Positions 9,301 to 18,871 of a stretch of DNA of 64,000 nucleotides are shown one piece after another. Made by a program: the position numbers and the translations under genes. The notes beneath the pieces are model-generated. The model was not told the origin of the DNA. It saw only the letters and a list, made by a program, of their open reading frames with translations, and did no database searches. Position 1 is the stretch's first letter. Every line of letters starts with the position of its first letter. This DNA comes from Gimesia maris (GTDB taxonomy: Bacteria; Planctomycetota; Planctomycetia; Planctomycetales; Planctomycetaceae). The stretch is from positions 5,037,001-5,101,000 of the forward strand of contig NZ_CP042910.1 of assembly GCF_008298035.1 (NCBI RefSeq). Reading direction: 5' to 3'.

Positions 9301-10446
9301 ATGCTGCTTAACAATACGCGGATCAATCAATATTCCTGTACATTACAGTTTACAATCCTGCTGCTGGCCAGCCTGTTCCTGAATAACCCAAAAATCAGTG
9401 CACAAGAACAGCCCGATCAATCAGTGGAACTGCAGCAATTAGTTTCCAAGGTAAAACAGAACGAAGCCTTGTATCAGAATCTGCAGTTCAAACTGAATGC
9501 CACTGAAATCGATCAGGCTGAGTTAATTGAATACGAGGGTTCCCAACCAATCAAACGCCAGTCTACCATTTCTTTCATCAGACAGGGGAAGAAGTTCCGA
9601 CAGCAGATCCACACGAAAGGCCGGTTTGTTTTAAACTTCACTCTCGGCTTGTACTGGCTGCAGGATGGCTATCGTGCGTCAGATCCCGCGGAGATTCACA
9701 CAAATGAAACATGGATTCGAGTCGAATCAGGAACCAGAGAAAACCTGTCTCTGTTTGATGGAACAACTTTTCGCAGTTTCTGGAAAGAAAGTATGTCTGA
9801 TGAAGAAAACGAGGAACCGCCGCGTAACCAGAAACGTGGTCTGATTTCAGATTCACCATCCGGAACTCGGAACCAGACCAGTCCCCATCGTTTTCTGTTT
9901 GATTCCGGACAGCTACCTGTTTCGCTCTCCAGCTTTCTGACTGGAAAAGAAGCCGAACAGGCGATTACCGGAAAGTCCGCTTTGACAGCACGGGTTACGA
10001 AACTGGGCACAGAAACGTTTCAGGGCCTGGTTTGCACCACACTCCAGCTGGAGACCTTCGACTCGACTGGTAAACCCCGGTCTCGAACGGACCTCTGGCT
10101 GTCTCAAGATCGAAACCTGATTCCCGTGCGCAGAGAGGACTTCAATTACCACGTTTCAAAGGAACTCCCGATTTCAGCGTCCCTTGTTGAAGCCTGGCAG
10201 GAAGTCAGTCCCGGCGTCTGGTTCCCCAGCCAGGCTCACACGAACTACTACCGAGCCAGAGAGGGAAAACGAAACTCAGAACAAAAACCTTCAAGGCGGA
10301 AAGAGTATACTCTCGAAAGCATTGAACTGAACCCGCAACTGCCGACCGATATCTTCACAAAACTGGACTTCGAAGCAGGTACACCGGTATCAGTTGTTAC
10401 GGATGGAATCAGGGTAAAACACTTCAGACAGGGCACAGAAAAATAA
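9301..10446 (+). CDS. Secreted hypothetical protein, possibly LolA-like fold
   Basis: 381 residues. The ATG has a good ribosome-binding site (AAGGAG seven bases upstream). An N-terminal hydrophobic stretch ending near 'NPKISAQEQ' is a probable signal peptide with cleavage after about residue 34. The mature part has alternating strand-like segments ('STISFIRQGKKFRQQIHTKG', 'RSRTDLWLSQDRNLIPVRRE', 'AWQEVSPGVWFPSQAHTNYY') reminiscent of LolA/LppM-type half-barrels found in many planctomycete secreted proteins. That fold is inference. It converges on the RND outer-membrane gene with only 10 bases between stops. Confidence 0.7.
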   Translation: MLLNNTRINQYSCTLQFTILLLASLFLNNPKISAQEQPDQSVELQQLVSKVKQNEALYQNLQFKLNATEIDQAELIEYEGSQPIKRQSTISFIRQGKKFRQQIHTKGRFVLNFTLGLYWLQDGYRASDPAEIHTNETWIRVESGTRENLSLFDGTTFRSFWKESMSDEENEEPPRNQKRGLISDSPSGTRNQTSPHRFLFDSGQLPVSLSSFLTGKEAEQAITGKSALTARVTKLGTETFQGLVCTTLQLETFDSTGKPRSRTDLWLSQDRNLIPVRREDFNYHVSKELPISASLVEAWQEVSPGVWFPSQAHTNYYRAREGKRNSEQKPSRRKEYTLESIELNPQLPTDIFTKLDFEAGTPVSVVTDGIRVKHFRQGTEK

Positions 10447-10456
10447 ACAGGGAGAT

Positions 10457-12043
10457 TTACTCTTCTTCTTTCAGCATGGGTGGCACAACTCCATCCACTG
10501 CCGGTGAGGCATCTTCCTCGAGCATGGGTGGCACATATTGTTCATCTGTGATTGTAACCCGGCCGTAATCATATGTCGGGATCACGCCGCCGCCCCCCAG
10601 TGCCTGGTAGGTATTCACGATGGCAGCCAGTTGCTGCTGCTTGGTTTCAATCAGAACCACTTTCGCATCCTGCAGGTCACGCTGTGCCAGCAGTACATCG
10701 ACATATTCGGCGCGGGCGTTCTGGAACAGTTTTGTGGCAACATCGACCGATTCTTCAAGTGCTCTCAACTGCTGCTTTTTGATCTCGACGCTCTTGCCGT
10801 AATTCTCTACTTTGTTGATACGGTTAACCACTTCAGTGAACGCATTCAAAACAGTACGCTGATATTTATAAACGGCCTGCATCTGTCGGGCATTTGCATT
10901 GAGATAATCCGCCTTGATGGCGCGTCTGTTGATCACGGGAGCTACAAGTTCACCGACGGCATTATAAACCAGCGATTCCGGCGTAATAAAAAGATAGCGG
11001 GGATTAAAGGCCGAATACCCCACGCCGGCGTTCAATACCAGAGAGGGATAGAAGCGGGCCCGGGCAACCTGGATTTCAAGACCCGCTGCCTGCAATTCTC
11101 GTTCTGCCTGGCGAATATCGGCACGGTTATTCAGCATTTGAGATGGCACACCAATGTTAATCGTGTGCATATTGAGCTCGAAGAAATCCACCTGTTTGCG
11201 CTCGACAGACTGTGGATAACGACCGGCGAGGAAGTTGATTCGGTTTTCTGTTTCAATCAGCCTCTGCTGGATAATCAGCTTTTCACTCTGATTCTTGCGA
11301 ACTTCTGCCTGGAACCTCTGAACGGCCAATTCTGTTCCGCGCGCTGCTTCCTTGTTTGCCTTGGCAACTTCAAGACTTCGTTCCTGGAGTCCGATGGTGA
11401 TGTCCAACGTCTCTAACCGTTTGTCGAGAGCCAGCAACTCATAATAATTTTCTGCAATCTCTGCGATCAGACGCGTCGTGATATAGTTTCGCCCCTCCTC
11501 GGTAGCCAGATAGCGCAAGGAAGCTGCATCCCGGGAGTTTCGCAGCTTTCTCCAGATATCGATTTCCCACGAGATATCGGCTGCGAGCAGGAAGTTGGGG
11601 AGTGGTTCAGGAAACCCCTTACCGGGAGCGATCTGCAGTTGATCTTCCACAGCACCGGAACGGGTATAGCGCCCGGGTTTATCGATCCCTGCTCCAGCCC
11701 GCAAATTGAGGAAAGGCAGATAGGACCCTGTCCAGGCATAAGCCTCGTTGTTGGCGATATCAATGTCCTGAGCCAGGATTTTCAACTCCTGGTTATCGAC
11801 CATTGCCTGGTCAATCAACCCCGACAGCATGGGGTCGTCAAAAAGTACCGCAAAATCAAGTTCTGCCGAATTGGTTTCGTCGTAACTTCCGTTGAAGGTG
11901 TCCGGCATCCCCGGTCCCTCATCCGCATCTTGAAGGCAGGGAATTTTACACGACGTGAGTAAAAACATCAGAGACGAAATAACCGTCGGCCAGAAAGCGA
12001 GTCTCTTTATCTTCGAGGTAGAATATCGAAATGATAAAATCAT
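10457..12043 (-). CDS. RND efflux outer-membrane lipoprotein (NodT/OprM-like)
   Basis: 528 residues from the ATG at 12043, chosen because it directly precedes the signal peptide; an upstream in-frame start at 12097 adds 18 residues. The signal peptide ends in the lipobox L-T-S-C (Cys about 32), marking a lipoprotein. Two TolC-type repeats follow, with long alanine/glutamine-rich helices ('ETRINFLAGRYP'-like linker, 'RADIRQAERELQAAGLEIQ', 'RARFYPSLVLNAG'). The segment N-R-A-D-I-R-x-A-E is diagnostic of the NodT family. It is the outer-membrane channel of the pump encoded by the two upstream genes, 344 bases after the pump's stop. The C-terminus repeats 'PPMLEED' and 'PPMLKEE'. Confidence 0.9.
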   Translation of the reverse strand: MILSFRYSTSKIKRLAFWPTVISSLMFLLTSCKIPCLQDADEGPGMPDTFNGSYDETNSAELDFAVLFDDPMLSGLIDQAMVDNQELKILAQDIDIANNEAYAWTGSYLPFLNLRAGAGIDKPGRYTRSGAVEDQLQIAPGKGFPEPLPNFLLAADISWEIDIWRKLRNSRDAASLRYLATEEGRNYITTRLIAEIAENYYELLALDKRLETLDITIGLQERSLEVAKANKEAARGTELAVQRFQAEVRKNQSEKLIIQQRLIETENRINFLAGRYPQSVERKQVDFFELNMHTINIGVPSQMLNNRADIRQAERELQAAGLEIQVARARFYPSLVLNAGVGYSAFNPRYLFITPESLVYNAVGELVAPVINRRAIKADYLNANARQMQAVYKYQRTVLNAFTEVVNRINKVENYGKSVEIKKQQLRALEESVDVATKLFQNARAEYVDVLLAQRDLQDAKVVLIETKQQQLAAIVNTYQALGGGGVIPTYDYGRVTITDEQYVPPMLEEDASPAVDGVVPPMLKEEE

Positions 12044-12387
12044 CTGCCTAATCCTTGACAACTTGGCCAGAGCTTTAAGCTGCTGGTTTACAACCACTTC
12101 CGTGTGGATTTATTGTGTGGATTGTCAGCTCATGTCCTTGTTTGGCGGCAGATTCAGATACATGTCAAAACAATCACAGTCAGTTCTTTCTTCGACTTGT
12201 GTTCTATCTCAACTTAATTTGATTTCATGGCAAGCCAGAATTATACACGAAATAGAGAAACCGAGGGGAATGGACTACCGAACAACACTGAGACACTGAG
12301 GGAAGAGAGGGGGATATCCATGCATTTCAAGCAGTTTTTGCTTCACATACGAAGTGGTTCACAACGCCTGAAACGACTCAAATCAAC
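12044..12387. other. Gap between pump and outer-membrane genes
   Basis: 344 bases within the RND operon with no supported gene. A direct repeat GTGTGGATT occurs at 12102-12110 and 12115-12123 (13-base period), 60-80 bases upstream of the outer-membrane gene. It may mark an internal promoter or regulator site, so the third gene could also be transcribed separately. Confidence 0.4.
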
Positions 12388-15300
12388 TCAGGCGCCATGA
12401 TCAACTTCTGCTAAAGAGTCGCGCTCAAATAATTCACTGAGCGGTTCATCGTGTTCGTCCCGGATCATTTTCTTCCCGTCAGCCATCTTGCCAAACAGGT
12501 AATAAAGACCGGGAATCACCAGGACTCCAATTAATGTCCCCATGAGCATTCCGCCAACTGCCGTAGATCCAATTGTGCGGTTACCAATCGCTCCCGGACC
12601 GGTAGCCCGGACCAGGGGAACCAGGCCGGCGATAAAGGCAAAAGAGGTCATTACAATCGGCCTGAATCGCAAATTACCGCCTTCGATGGCCGCGTCTTTA
12701 ATGCTCAAGCCTTCCTGTCTACGCTGAACAGCGAATTCAATGATCAAAATCGCATTCTTACCCAGCAGACCGACCAGCATGACGAGACCAATCTGGCAGT
12801 AGACATCATTGGCTAATCCCATTGCCTTCAGGAACAGGAAGGATCCAAACAGACCAACAGGTAACGAGGCGATCACCGCGAGTGGCAGGAGGAAACTCTC
12901 GTATTGCCCTACCAGAACCAGATACACAAAGATCACGACGATCGCAAAGATGTAAATCGCCGTGTTCCCTTTGTTTGCCTCGTCATAGGCAAGCCCCTGC
13001 CAGCCAATGCCATAACCATGCGGCAGAGTCTGTTCGGCAACCTCCTTGATCGCATCAATGGCCTGACCACTACTGAACCCTGTCGCCGGCGCTCCTTGAA
13101 TAATCGCGGTGGTATACAGGTTGTAGCGGTTGATCTCGTTCATCCCCTGGGTCTTCTTGATCTTCATAAATGAAGAGTAAGGCACCATTTCCCCATCATC
13201 GTTTTTGACGAACATATTTTCCAGGTCTTCCGGATACCGGCGGAACTCGGGAGCCGACTGCACATAAACCTTGTAGAACTGGCCAAAGCGTATGAAGCCC
13301 TGTTCCCAGGTGCTGCCCACCACGATGGAGAGGTTATCCATCGCATCGGCGATCGACACCCCTTTCTGCATGGCCACGTCATTGTCGATTATAATCTCAT
13401 ACTGCGGGTAATTATTGGCAAAAAACGTGAACAGGCCTTTCATTTCCTTGCGTTTTCCCAACGCGGTCATGAAGTTTTCGGTCACTTTTCCGAATTCCTC
13501 GTAGTTGCCGCTGTTTGTCTTATCGAGCAGACAAAGCGAAAATCCCCCGGCTGCACCAAACCCGGGAACGGCAGGCGGTTCAAAGAATTCAAGTTTCACA
13601 TTGGAAATCTCACGACCTTTTTCTTCAAGTTTCGCAATGATCTCTTTGGAAGTCAGTTCACGTTCGGCCCAGGGCTTTAAGTTAATCAGGCAGGTACCAG
13701 CATTGGAACCTCGACCTTCGGTCAGAATTTCATAACCAGCCAGCGAGGTCACAGAGGTTACTTCCTCAAATTCCTGGCAGATCTTCTGCAGTTCATGTGA
13801 TTTTGAGTTAGTATATTCGAGTGTTGAACCGGGAGGTGTCTGGATAATCCCGTAGATCACGCCCTGATCTTCAAGTGGAATAAAACCCGAAGGAAGTACT
13901 TCATTCACCAGCAGTATTCCATAACCGAAGCCACCAATCACAAGCATGGTCAGCAGCCGTCTTGATACGATCCGACTTACGATGGCAACAAAACCGCCCG
14001 TAACCTTTTCAACGCCCCGGTCGAACAGATGCAAAAAGATACCGAGTGGTCCGCGTTTCTTCTTTTCACCCGGTTCACTTCCCGAAAACATGGACCGGAA
14101 TGTGAATATGAATAACACGGCCATCACACCACTGATGACAAGTGTTCTCGTTTCAGTAAGGTGAAATTGTTCGGAGACCAGTTCATGGACAAACTCGATA
14201 TGCAGCAATTCATAGATCCCGTACCCTGCCCCCAGGCCGAGCGCGAGAGACAGCAAACCACGCAAGACATTGGCGTAACGGCCTGTGCTCTTTCTGATGA
14301 CTCGGTTCACAAAACCGATCAGACCGCGTTGCTGTTCGTGATTTGAATGAGGTTTCAAAATCATCGCGCAGAGCACCGGAGTGAGTGTCAAAGCCACTAC
14401 ACCGGAGAGCACAATGGACATCGCCATGGTGAGAGCGAACTGGCGGTAGAATACACCCACCGCCCCGGGCATGAATGTCACTGGAATGAATACCGAAGTC
14501 ATCACCAGGGTAATGGCGATAATTGCACCACTGATCTCGTGCACAACTTCCCTGGTCGCAGCGTAAGGCGAGAGATGTTTCTCGTGCATTTTGGCATGTA
14601 CTGCCTCAACCACCACAATCGCATCGTCCACCACAACTCCGATCGCCAGTACCAGAGCAAACAGCGTGATCAGATTGATCGACATCCCGAACATACTCAT
14701 GAAAAAGAAGGTACCAATCAGAGATACCGGGACCGCCAGGGTTGGAATAAGTGTACTGCGAAAGTCTCCCAGGAACAGGTAGACCACCAGCGAAACCAGA
14801 ATGAACGCTTCAAACAGGGTATGCAGCACCTTCTCGATCGAGGCATCCAGGAAGCTGGAAACGTCGTAGCTCACTGCATAGTCGATACCTGGAGGAAACG
14901 ATTCCCCCTTGACTTCCTCAAGCTTCTTCTTCACTTCCTCAATGACTTCTGCGGCATTGGAACCAGGGGTTTGCTTGAGCACAATGGAAGCCGAAGGCAA
15001 ACCGTCTATGTCAGAATACAGGTCATAAAATGAAGAACCCAGTGAGACTTTGGCGACGTCACTGAGCCTCAGTATCTCGCCATTGGGGTTAGACCTCAAT
15101 ATGATCTGTTCGTATTGCTCAGGCTTATTGTAGCGTCCCACCCAGGTCAAAACATACTCAATCGTTTGCGACGTCGTTCCCGTCGCCTGACCCAGCCGTC
15201 CGGGCGAACCTATGATGCTCTGTTCTTTGATCGCCTCCATTATATCGGCTGAGGAGATATTATAGGCGCGCATGCGTTCGAGATTCAGTTCGACTCGCAT

Positions 15301-15852
15301 TGCATAAGCCCGGTTGCCAAGGATCGTGGCCCGACCGACGCCCCGGATCCGCTGGATTTCTGGCAGGAGGTTGACGCTGACGTAGTTATAAAGAAAGTTC
15401 TGATCGTGGTTGGGGTCTTTACTGTAAACGTTCACATACATGAGCATACTCGTCATGTTCTGCATGACGATAATCCCCTCGCGTTCTACGATGGGAGGGA
15501 GCCGGTTTTTCACCATTTGAATTCGGTTATTCACGTTTAAAACCGCCACATTCGGATCGGTACCCGGCTCGAAAACGATCATGATCGATGCCTCACCGGC
15601 ACTGGTGGCCGCGGAACTCATGTAGCGCATATTCGGCACACCGTTAATGGCTCGTTCCAGAATCACCAGAGTCGAATCGACCAGAATTTTGGCGCTCGAG
15701 CCGGGAAATGAAACCGCGACCACGACACTCGGTGGTGCCACAGAAGGAAACTGCGAAATGGGCAGACCAAAGATCGCCAGCCCTCCCATGAACAGGATGA
15801 GCAGAGAGATCACGATGGCCAATGCGGGGCGGTGAAGAAATTTAGCAAACAT
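12388..15852 (-). CDS. RND multidrug efflux pump (HAE-1/AcrB type) with enlarged central linker
   Basis: 1154 residues, about 100 longer than AcrB-type pumps. It has the RND layout: TM1 at about 10-30, a porter domain, TM2-6 from about 343, a second porter domain and C-terminal helices. The proton-relay aspartates are D409-D410 in 'AIGVVVDDAIVVVEAVHA', and the partner lysine is in 'LVGLLGKNAILIIEFA'. This is the HAE-1 pattern of drug and hydrophobe exporters rather than heavy-metal CusA. The extra length lies between TM6 and TM7 (about residues 508-600). There, two copies of an AcrB-like linker motif ('GLIGFVNRVIRKSTGRY' and 'GPLGIFLHLFDRGVEKVTGG') flank two added hydrophobic helices. It starts 8 bases after the adaptor gene. 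Transported substrates are unknown. Confidence 0.93.
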   Translation of the reverse strand: MFAKFLHRPALAIVISLLILFMGGLAIFGLPISQFPSVAPPSVVVAVSFPGSSAKILVDSTLVILERAINGVPNMRYMSSAATSAGEASIMIVFEPGTDPNVAVLNVNNRIQMVKNRLPPIVEREGIIVMQNMTSMLMYVNVYSKDPNHDQNFLYNYVSVNLLPEIQRIRGVGRATILGNRAYAMRVELNLERMRAYNISSADIMEAIKEQSIIGSPGRLGQATGTTSQTIEYVLTWVGRYNKPEQYEQIILRSNPNGEILRLSDVAKVSLGSSFYDLYSDIDGLPSASIVLKQTPGSNAAEVIEEVKKKLEEVKGESFPPGIDYAVSYDVSSFLDASIEKVLHTLFEAFILVSLVVYLFLGDFRSTLIPTLAVPVSLIGTFFFMSMFGMSINLITLFALVLAIGVVVDDAIVVVEAVHAKMHEKHLSPYAATREVVHEISGAIIAITLVMTSVFIPVTFMPGAVGVFYRQFALTMAMSIVLSGVVALTLTPVLCAMILKPHSNHEQQRGLIGFVNRVIRKSTGRYANVLRGLLSLALGLGAGYGIYELLHIEFVHELVSEQFHLTETRTLVISGVMAVLFIFTFRSMFSGSEPGEKKKRGPLGIFLHLFDRGVEKVTGGFVAIVSRIVSRRLLTMLVIGGFGYGILLVNEVLPSGFIPLEDQGVIYGIIQTPPGSTLEYTNSKSHELQKICQEFEEVTSVTSLAGYEILTEGRGSNAGTCLINLKPWAERELTSKEIIAKLEEKGREISNVKLEFFEPPAVPGFGAAGGFSLCLLDKTNSGNYEEFGKVTENFMTALGKRKEMKGLFTFFANNYPQYEIIIDNDVAMQKGVSIADAMDNLSIVVGSTWEQGFIRFGQFYKVYVQSAPEFRRYPEDLENMFVKNDDGEMVPYSSFMKIKKTQGMNEINRYNLYTTAIIQGAPATGFSSGQAIDAIKEVAEQTLPHGYGIGWQGLAYDEANKGNTAIYIFAIVVIFVYLVLVGQYESFLLPLAVIASLPVGLFGSFLFLKAMGLANDVYCQIGLVMLVGLLGKNAILIIEFAVQRRQEGLSIKDAAIEGGNLRFRPIVMTSFAFIAGLVPLVRATGPGAIGNRTIGSTAVGGMLMGTLIGVLVIPGLYYLFGKMADGKKMIRDEHDEPLSELFERDSLAEVDHGA

Positions 15853-15860
15853 GGCGGTTC

Positions 15861-17111
15861 CTATTCTGCATGATACTTCAGATTCTCCAGCGCATCTTCA
15901 GGAGCCAGGTACTCGTATTCCACCGGTTCTCCGTCGCGAACCTGACGGACCCCCTCTAAAATGATCTTGTCGTTCACATCGAGCCCCTTTTTGATCAGAA
16001 AGATATCATCTAATTCTTTTAAGATTACAATTTCGCGCTGATGCACGATGCCATGATCTGCAGCATGTTCGCTTTCATGATTCCCGATATGTTCCTCTGC
16101 ATGCTTTCCGTTATGATGATCTCTGTGTTTTTCGCCATGCTTTTCATGTCCCTGTGCATCATGTCCTGCTGCCTGCTCCATGTGATCCTTCAGATTTTCC
16201 TTATCAACAACATAGGCATACTTCTTGGCAAGGATTTCGTACGTTGCCCGTTGAGGGATAACAATTGCATCCTTGATAACACGGCTGAGTAAAATCGTTC
16301 CGGTCTGCCCATGTCGCAACAGACCATTCGGGTTGGGAAAATCTGCACGGAAGGAAATGTTTCCGGTATGGTTATTAAAATCTGCCTCAATCGCACCAAT
16401 CTTGCCGATATACGGAAACTTTGAACCATCCGCCAGCTGGAGTTCTACTTTAATATTATCCCTGTCTGGGTCTGCTTTATATTCGAGATAACGTGCCTCA
16501 GGGACATTGAAGTAAACCCACATGACACTGTTGTCTGACAAAGTCGTGAGAATGTCTCCCTCAGAAATCAGGCTCCCCTGCTGATGCAGTTGCTTGTCGA
16601 TGATGCCTTCAAAGGGTGCCTTGATCGTCGCGAAGTCCAGTTCAGCCTGCGTCAGTTGCATCCTGGCTTTCACCTTTGCCAGCTTCGCTTCAGCAAGTGC
16701 GACTTCCGGTTGGGCTACCACTTTCTGGTTGTATAATCGCTCTGTATTGTTGTATTCAATTTGAGCGAGCTGGACTTCAGCCTTCTCGGCGTTCAACTTT
16801 GCCTCGTAAAGTGTGGGTAAAATCCTGAACATCGTCGAGCCGGCCTTCACCGACTGCCCTTCTCTGACCGGGATTTCTTCGAGGTACCCGCTCTCCAGAG
16901 CCCGGACCTCAATGTGTCGATATGAGTGGATCTGGCAAACATACTGCTGTGTGCTGACCACATCCTTCTTCATCGGACTGGTGACAACAATTTTGTGTTG
17001 CGGATGCTCTTCATGGTGCTCAACGTCACTATGCCCCTCGAGTTTGGAGCAGGCATGCATAGAAAGAGTAATGAGCATCAAACTGAGGATTGAGAGCGGT
17101 GAGAGTTTCAT
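15861..17111 (-). CDS. RND periplasmic adaptor with histidine-rich loop
   Basis: 416 residues from the ATG at 17111, chosen because the upstream in-frame extension to 17198 adds a non-signal-like 29 residues. The N-terminal signal 'LSILSLMLITLSMHAC' may be a lipoprotein signal with an atypical box (Cys 21). The AcrA/HlyD layout follows: 'ALESGYLEEIPVREGQSVKAG' type lipoyl half-motifs, a helical hairpin (about 105-165), 'TIKAPFEGIID' second half-motif, a beta-barrel and a membrane-proximal domain ('AIVIPQRATYEILAKKYAYV'). Between the last two strands a loop at about 310-357 carries 13 histidines in 48 residues, and the mature N-terminus has five more. First gene of the efflux operon. Family function: linking pump to outer-membrane channel. 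Confidence 0.9.
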   Translation of the reverse strand: MKLSPLSILSLMLITLSMHACSKLEGHSDVEHHEEHPQHKIVVTSPMKKDVVSTQQYVCQIHSYRHIEVRALESGYLEEIPVREGQSVKAGSTMFRILPTLYEAKLNAEKAEVQLAQIEYNNTERLYNQKVVAQPEVALAEAKLAKVKARMQLTQAELDFATIKAPFEGIIDKQLHQQGSLISEGDILTTLSDNSVMWVYFNVPEARYLEYKADPDRDNIKVELQLADGSKFPYIGKIGAIEADFNNHTGNISFRADFPNPNGLLRHGQTGTILLSRVIKDAIVIPQRATYEILAKKYAYVVDKENLKDHMEQAAGHDAQGHEKHGEKHRDHHNGKHAEEHIGNHESEHAADHGIVHQREIVILKELDDIFLIKKGLDVNDKIILEGVRQVRDGEPVEYEYLAPEDALENLKYHAE

Positions 17112-18213
17112 TATGTTTTTCTCGCAGTTGTTTCTCATGTCCTGTACGGGAGCATAAATCGGGGACAGTAAAAAAATGTACGAGAAGCTCTTATGCAATC
17201 GACATACCGTCGAATTGAAATTTCCAGTAAATGCTAAGCCCGAAGCTTTTTATGCCTGATTTACAGTGAGAATGTGGCACCTGTTTTATTGTCACCCCCA
17301 TTTCTATGAATCATATTCTTAAAGCAATGCGTCCCCACCCCCGACGAAAGTGCAAATTATTGCATGTGAAAACGCAACATTTTGCACCTGGCTACGCAAA
17401 TAAATGCAGGCTTTGAGCGAAGCCGACAGAGATTATTTTTCAAAAACCGCCTGGACAGGAAATAAAACGGCCCCTGCTTTTCAGCTACAGCCAGAGTGAG
17501 AAGATTCAAAACGATGAGTTAAATTTTCAACTGCAGGTTCAGCAGAGTTCTGTGTTAATATATGAGACCTGGAGTATGAGAAGATCACTCGACAGACCTG
17601 AACCTGATTCTGCTTAAATTGCATTCTGCGGTTTGCGCCAGCCCGTTCAGTCTGGATCGTTTTGAATACCCGCTGACAGCTACCTGAAACTTAAGTTTGC
17701 TGCACTACTTTAAACAGTTTTATTTAGGGAAAGGTCCAATGAGAATTGAAATCATGTCTGACGCAGGTTTCTTCCAGTTAAGGTAAAAAGAAGGTCGAAT
17801 GATTTCCAAAACAGGCGTAAACCTGTCGTTCAAGTGTTCGAAACAGGTCCGATAACGGGTGCTCATTCGGAACGTCCGGTTAAAAAGAAAAGCGAAATCA
17901 CTTACCTGCAAGTAATATTAATAGTGCTGATTTTACTACGAGTGGACTTTGATCAGATTGAAAAAAATAACACAACGCGCGCGACGCATAACTGCGTAGT
18001 TTCTTCGACGGCACCTCGGGATCAAGTCGAATCTGTGAGGTGAAAGTCGAGCAGTGGTAAAGAAGTCGAAACACTACTGAAATATAGCTGATGTGTATAT
18101 CTCCCCTGTTCGAACATAGCGATTCTTCGGGTGGGTATGTTCAGCCATGTCAGTTTGGTATAGAATATCAGATTATGTCTCGCATCCCGTTTCTTTAGTA
18201 CCGGTGACTGACT
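17112..18213. other. 1.1-kb intergenic region
   Basis: No supportable gene on either strand. Short open frames at 17720-17911 (minus) and 17834-18043 (plus) lack ribosome-binding sites and protein-like composition. An inverted pair GTGCAAA (17349-17355) and TTTGCAC (17380-17386), with further TGCAT and GCAAC half-sites between, lies about 240-275 bases upstream of the efflux operon and could be an operator. A hairpin ACAGG-CGTAA-ACCTGT lies near 17810, and a GAACATA/TATGTTC pair at 18112-18142 lies before fxsA. This much gene-free sequence is unusual for the window, so a small RNA or a decayed gene is possible. Confidence 0.5.
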
Positions 18214-18723
18214 GTGTTGTTACGACTGTTCCTCCTGTTTACGATCATTCCTCTCGCCGAGCTGTGGCTGCTGCTCTGGTTCAGTTCTCTGACCAGTCCT
18301 GTCGTAACGTTTGGGCTGGTGCTGGTAACAGGGATTCTGGGCGCCTGGCTGGCGCGGAAACAGGGATCACAGGCCTGGCGGAAGATTCAGCAGCACATGG
18401 TACAAGGTCAACCTCCCACCGGGGTGCTACTGGACGGACTGATGATTCTGATTGCCGGCGCGTTTCTCATTACTCCAGGCATCATGACCGACATGGTCGG
18501 TTTTGCCCTGCTGATTCCCCCCGTTCGAGAACTACTCAAAGACCGGGTCGGGGAATGGCTCAAACAGCGTGCCTTGATGCAGGTACGCTCACAGAACACC
18601 TTCTATACCAGTGCCACCCATTTTCAGGATTTTCAGCAATCGGCAGACCCCAGTGATACTCCCCCGGAAGAGGACATCATCGACGTGGAGTTCACTCGTA
18701 AAGATTCTTCAGAAACAGAATAA
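18214..18723 (+). CDS. fxsA: FxsA family inner-membrane protein
   Basis: 169 residues, GTG start. The N-terminus 'LFTIIPLAELWLLLWFSS' and the segments 'GLVLVTGILGAWLARKQG' and 'LIAGAFLITPGIMTDMVGF' match the FxsA core: an I-P-(L/I)-x-E motif, a G-x-x-x-A-R helix end and a P-G-x-x-T-D motif. Four hydrophobic helices are followed by a charged, probably disordered C-terminal tail of about 50 residues. Escherichia coli FxsA is a small membrane protein whose overproduction relieves F-plasmid exclusion of phage T7; its normal role is not defined. It stands alone and precedes the PQQ-like protein gene by 148 bases. Confidence 0.85.
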   Translation: MLLRLFLLFTIIPLAELWLLLWFSSLTSPVVTFGLVLVTGILGAWLARKQGSQAWRKIQQHMVQGQPPTGVLLDGLMILIAGAFLITPGIMTDMVGFALLIPPVRELLKDRVGEWLKQRALMQVRSQNTFYTSATHFQDFQQSADPSDTPPEEDIIDVEFTRKDSSETE

Positions 18724-18871
18724 ATGGCTTTACAATTGCATCGGGGGTGATGGCTCTTATAATCGAAAACAGGCAAATCATCATGCGTGCGTGTTAACTT
18801 CCTTTAATTATTAACCACCGATCAACCCTGCTTTCCTACCCGCTGTTTATCATTCAATTCAGGAATCTGCT

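Noticed and set aside
14347-15033. 228-codon plus-strand open frame
   Set aside because: Lies fully antisense to the RND pump, whose frame has clear family motifs. Its composition (rich in His, Gln, Arg, Asn) is that of an antisense frame.
17834-18043. 69-codon open frame in the 1.1-kb gap
   Set aside because: No ribosome-binding site, mixed composition, and it overlaps another short frame on the other strand.
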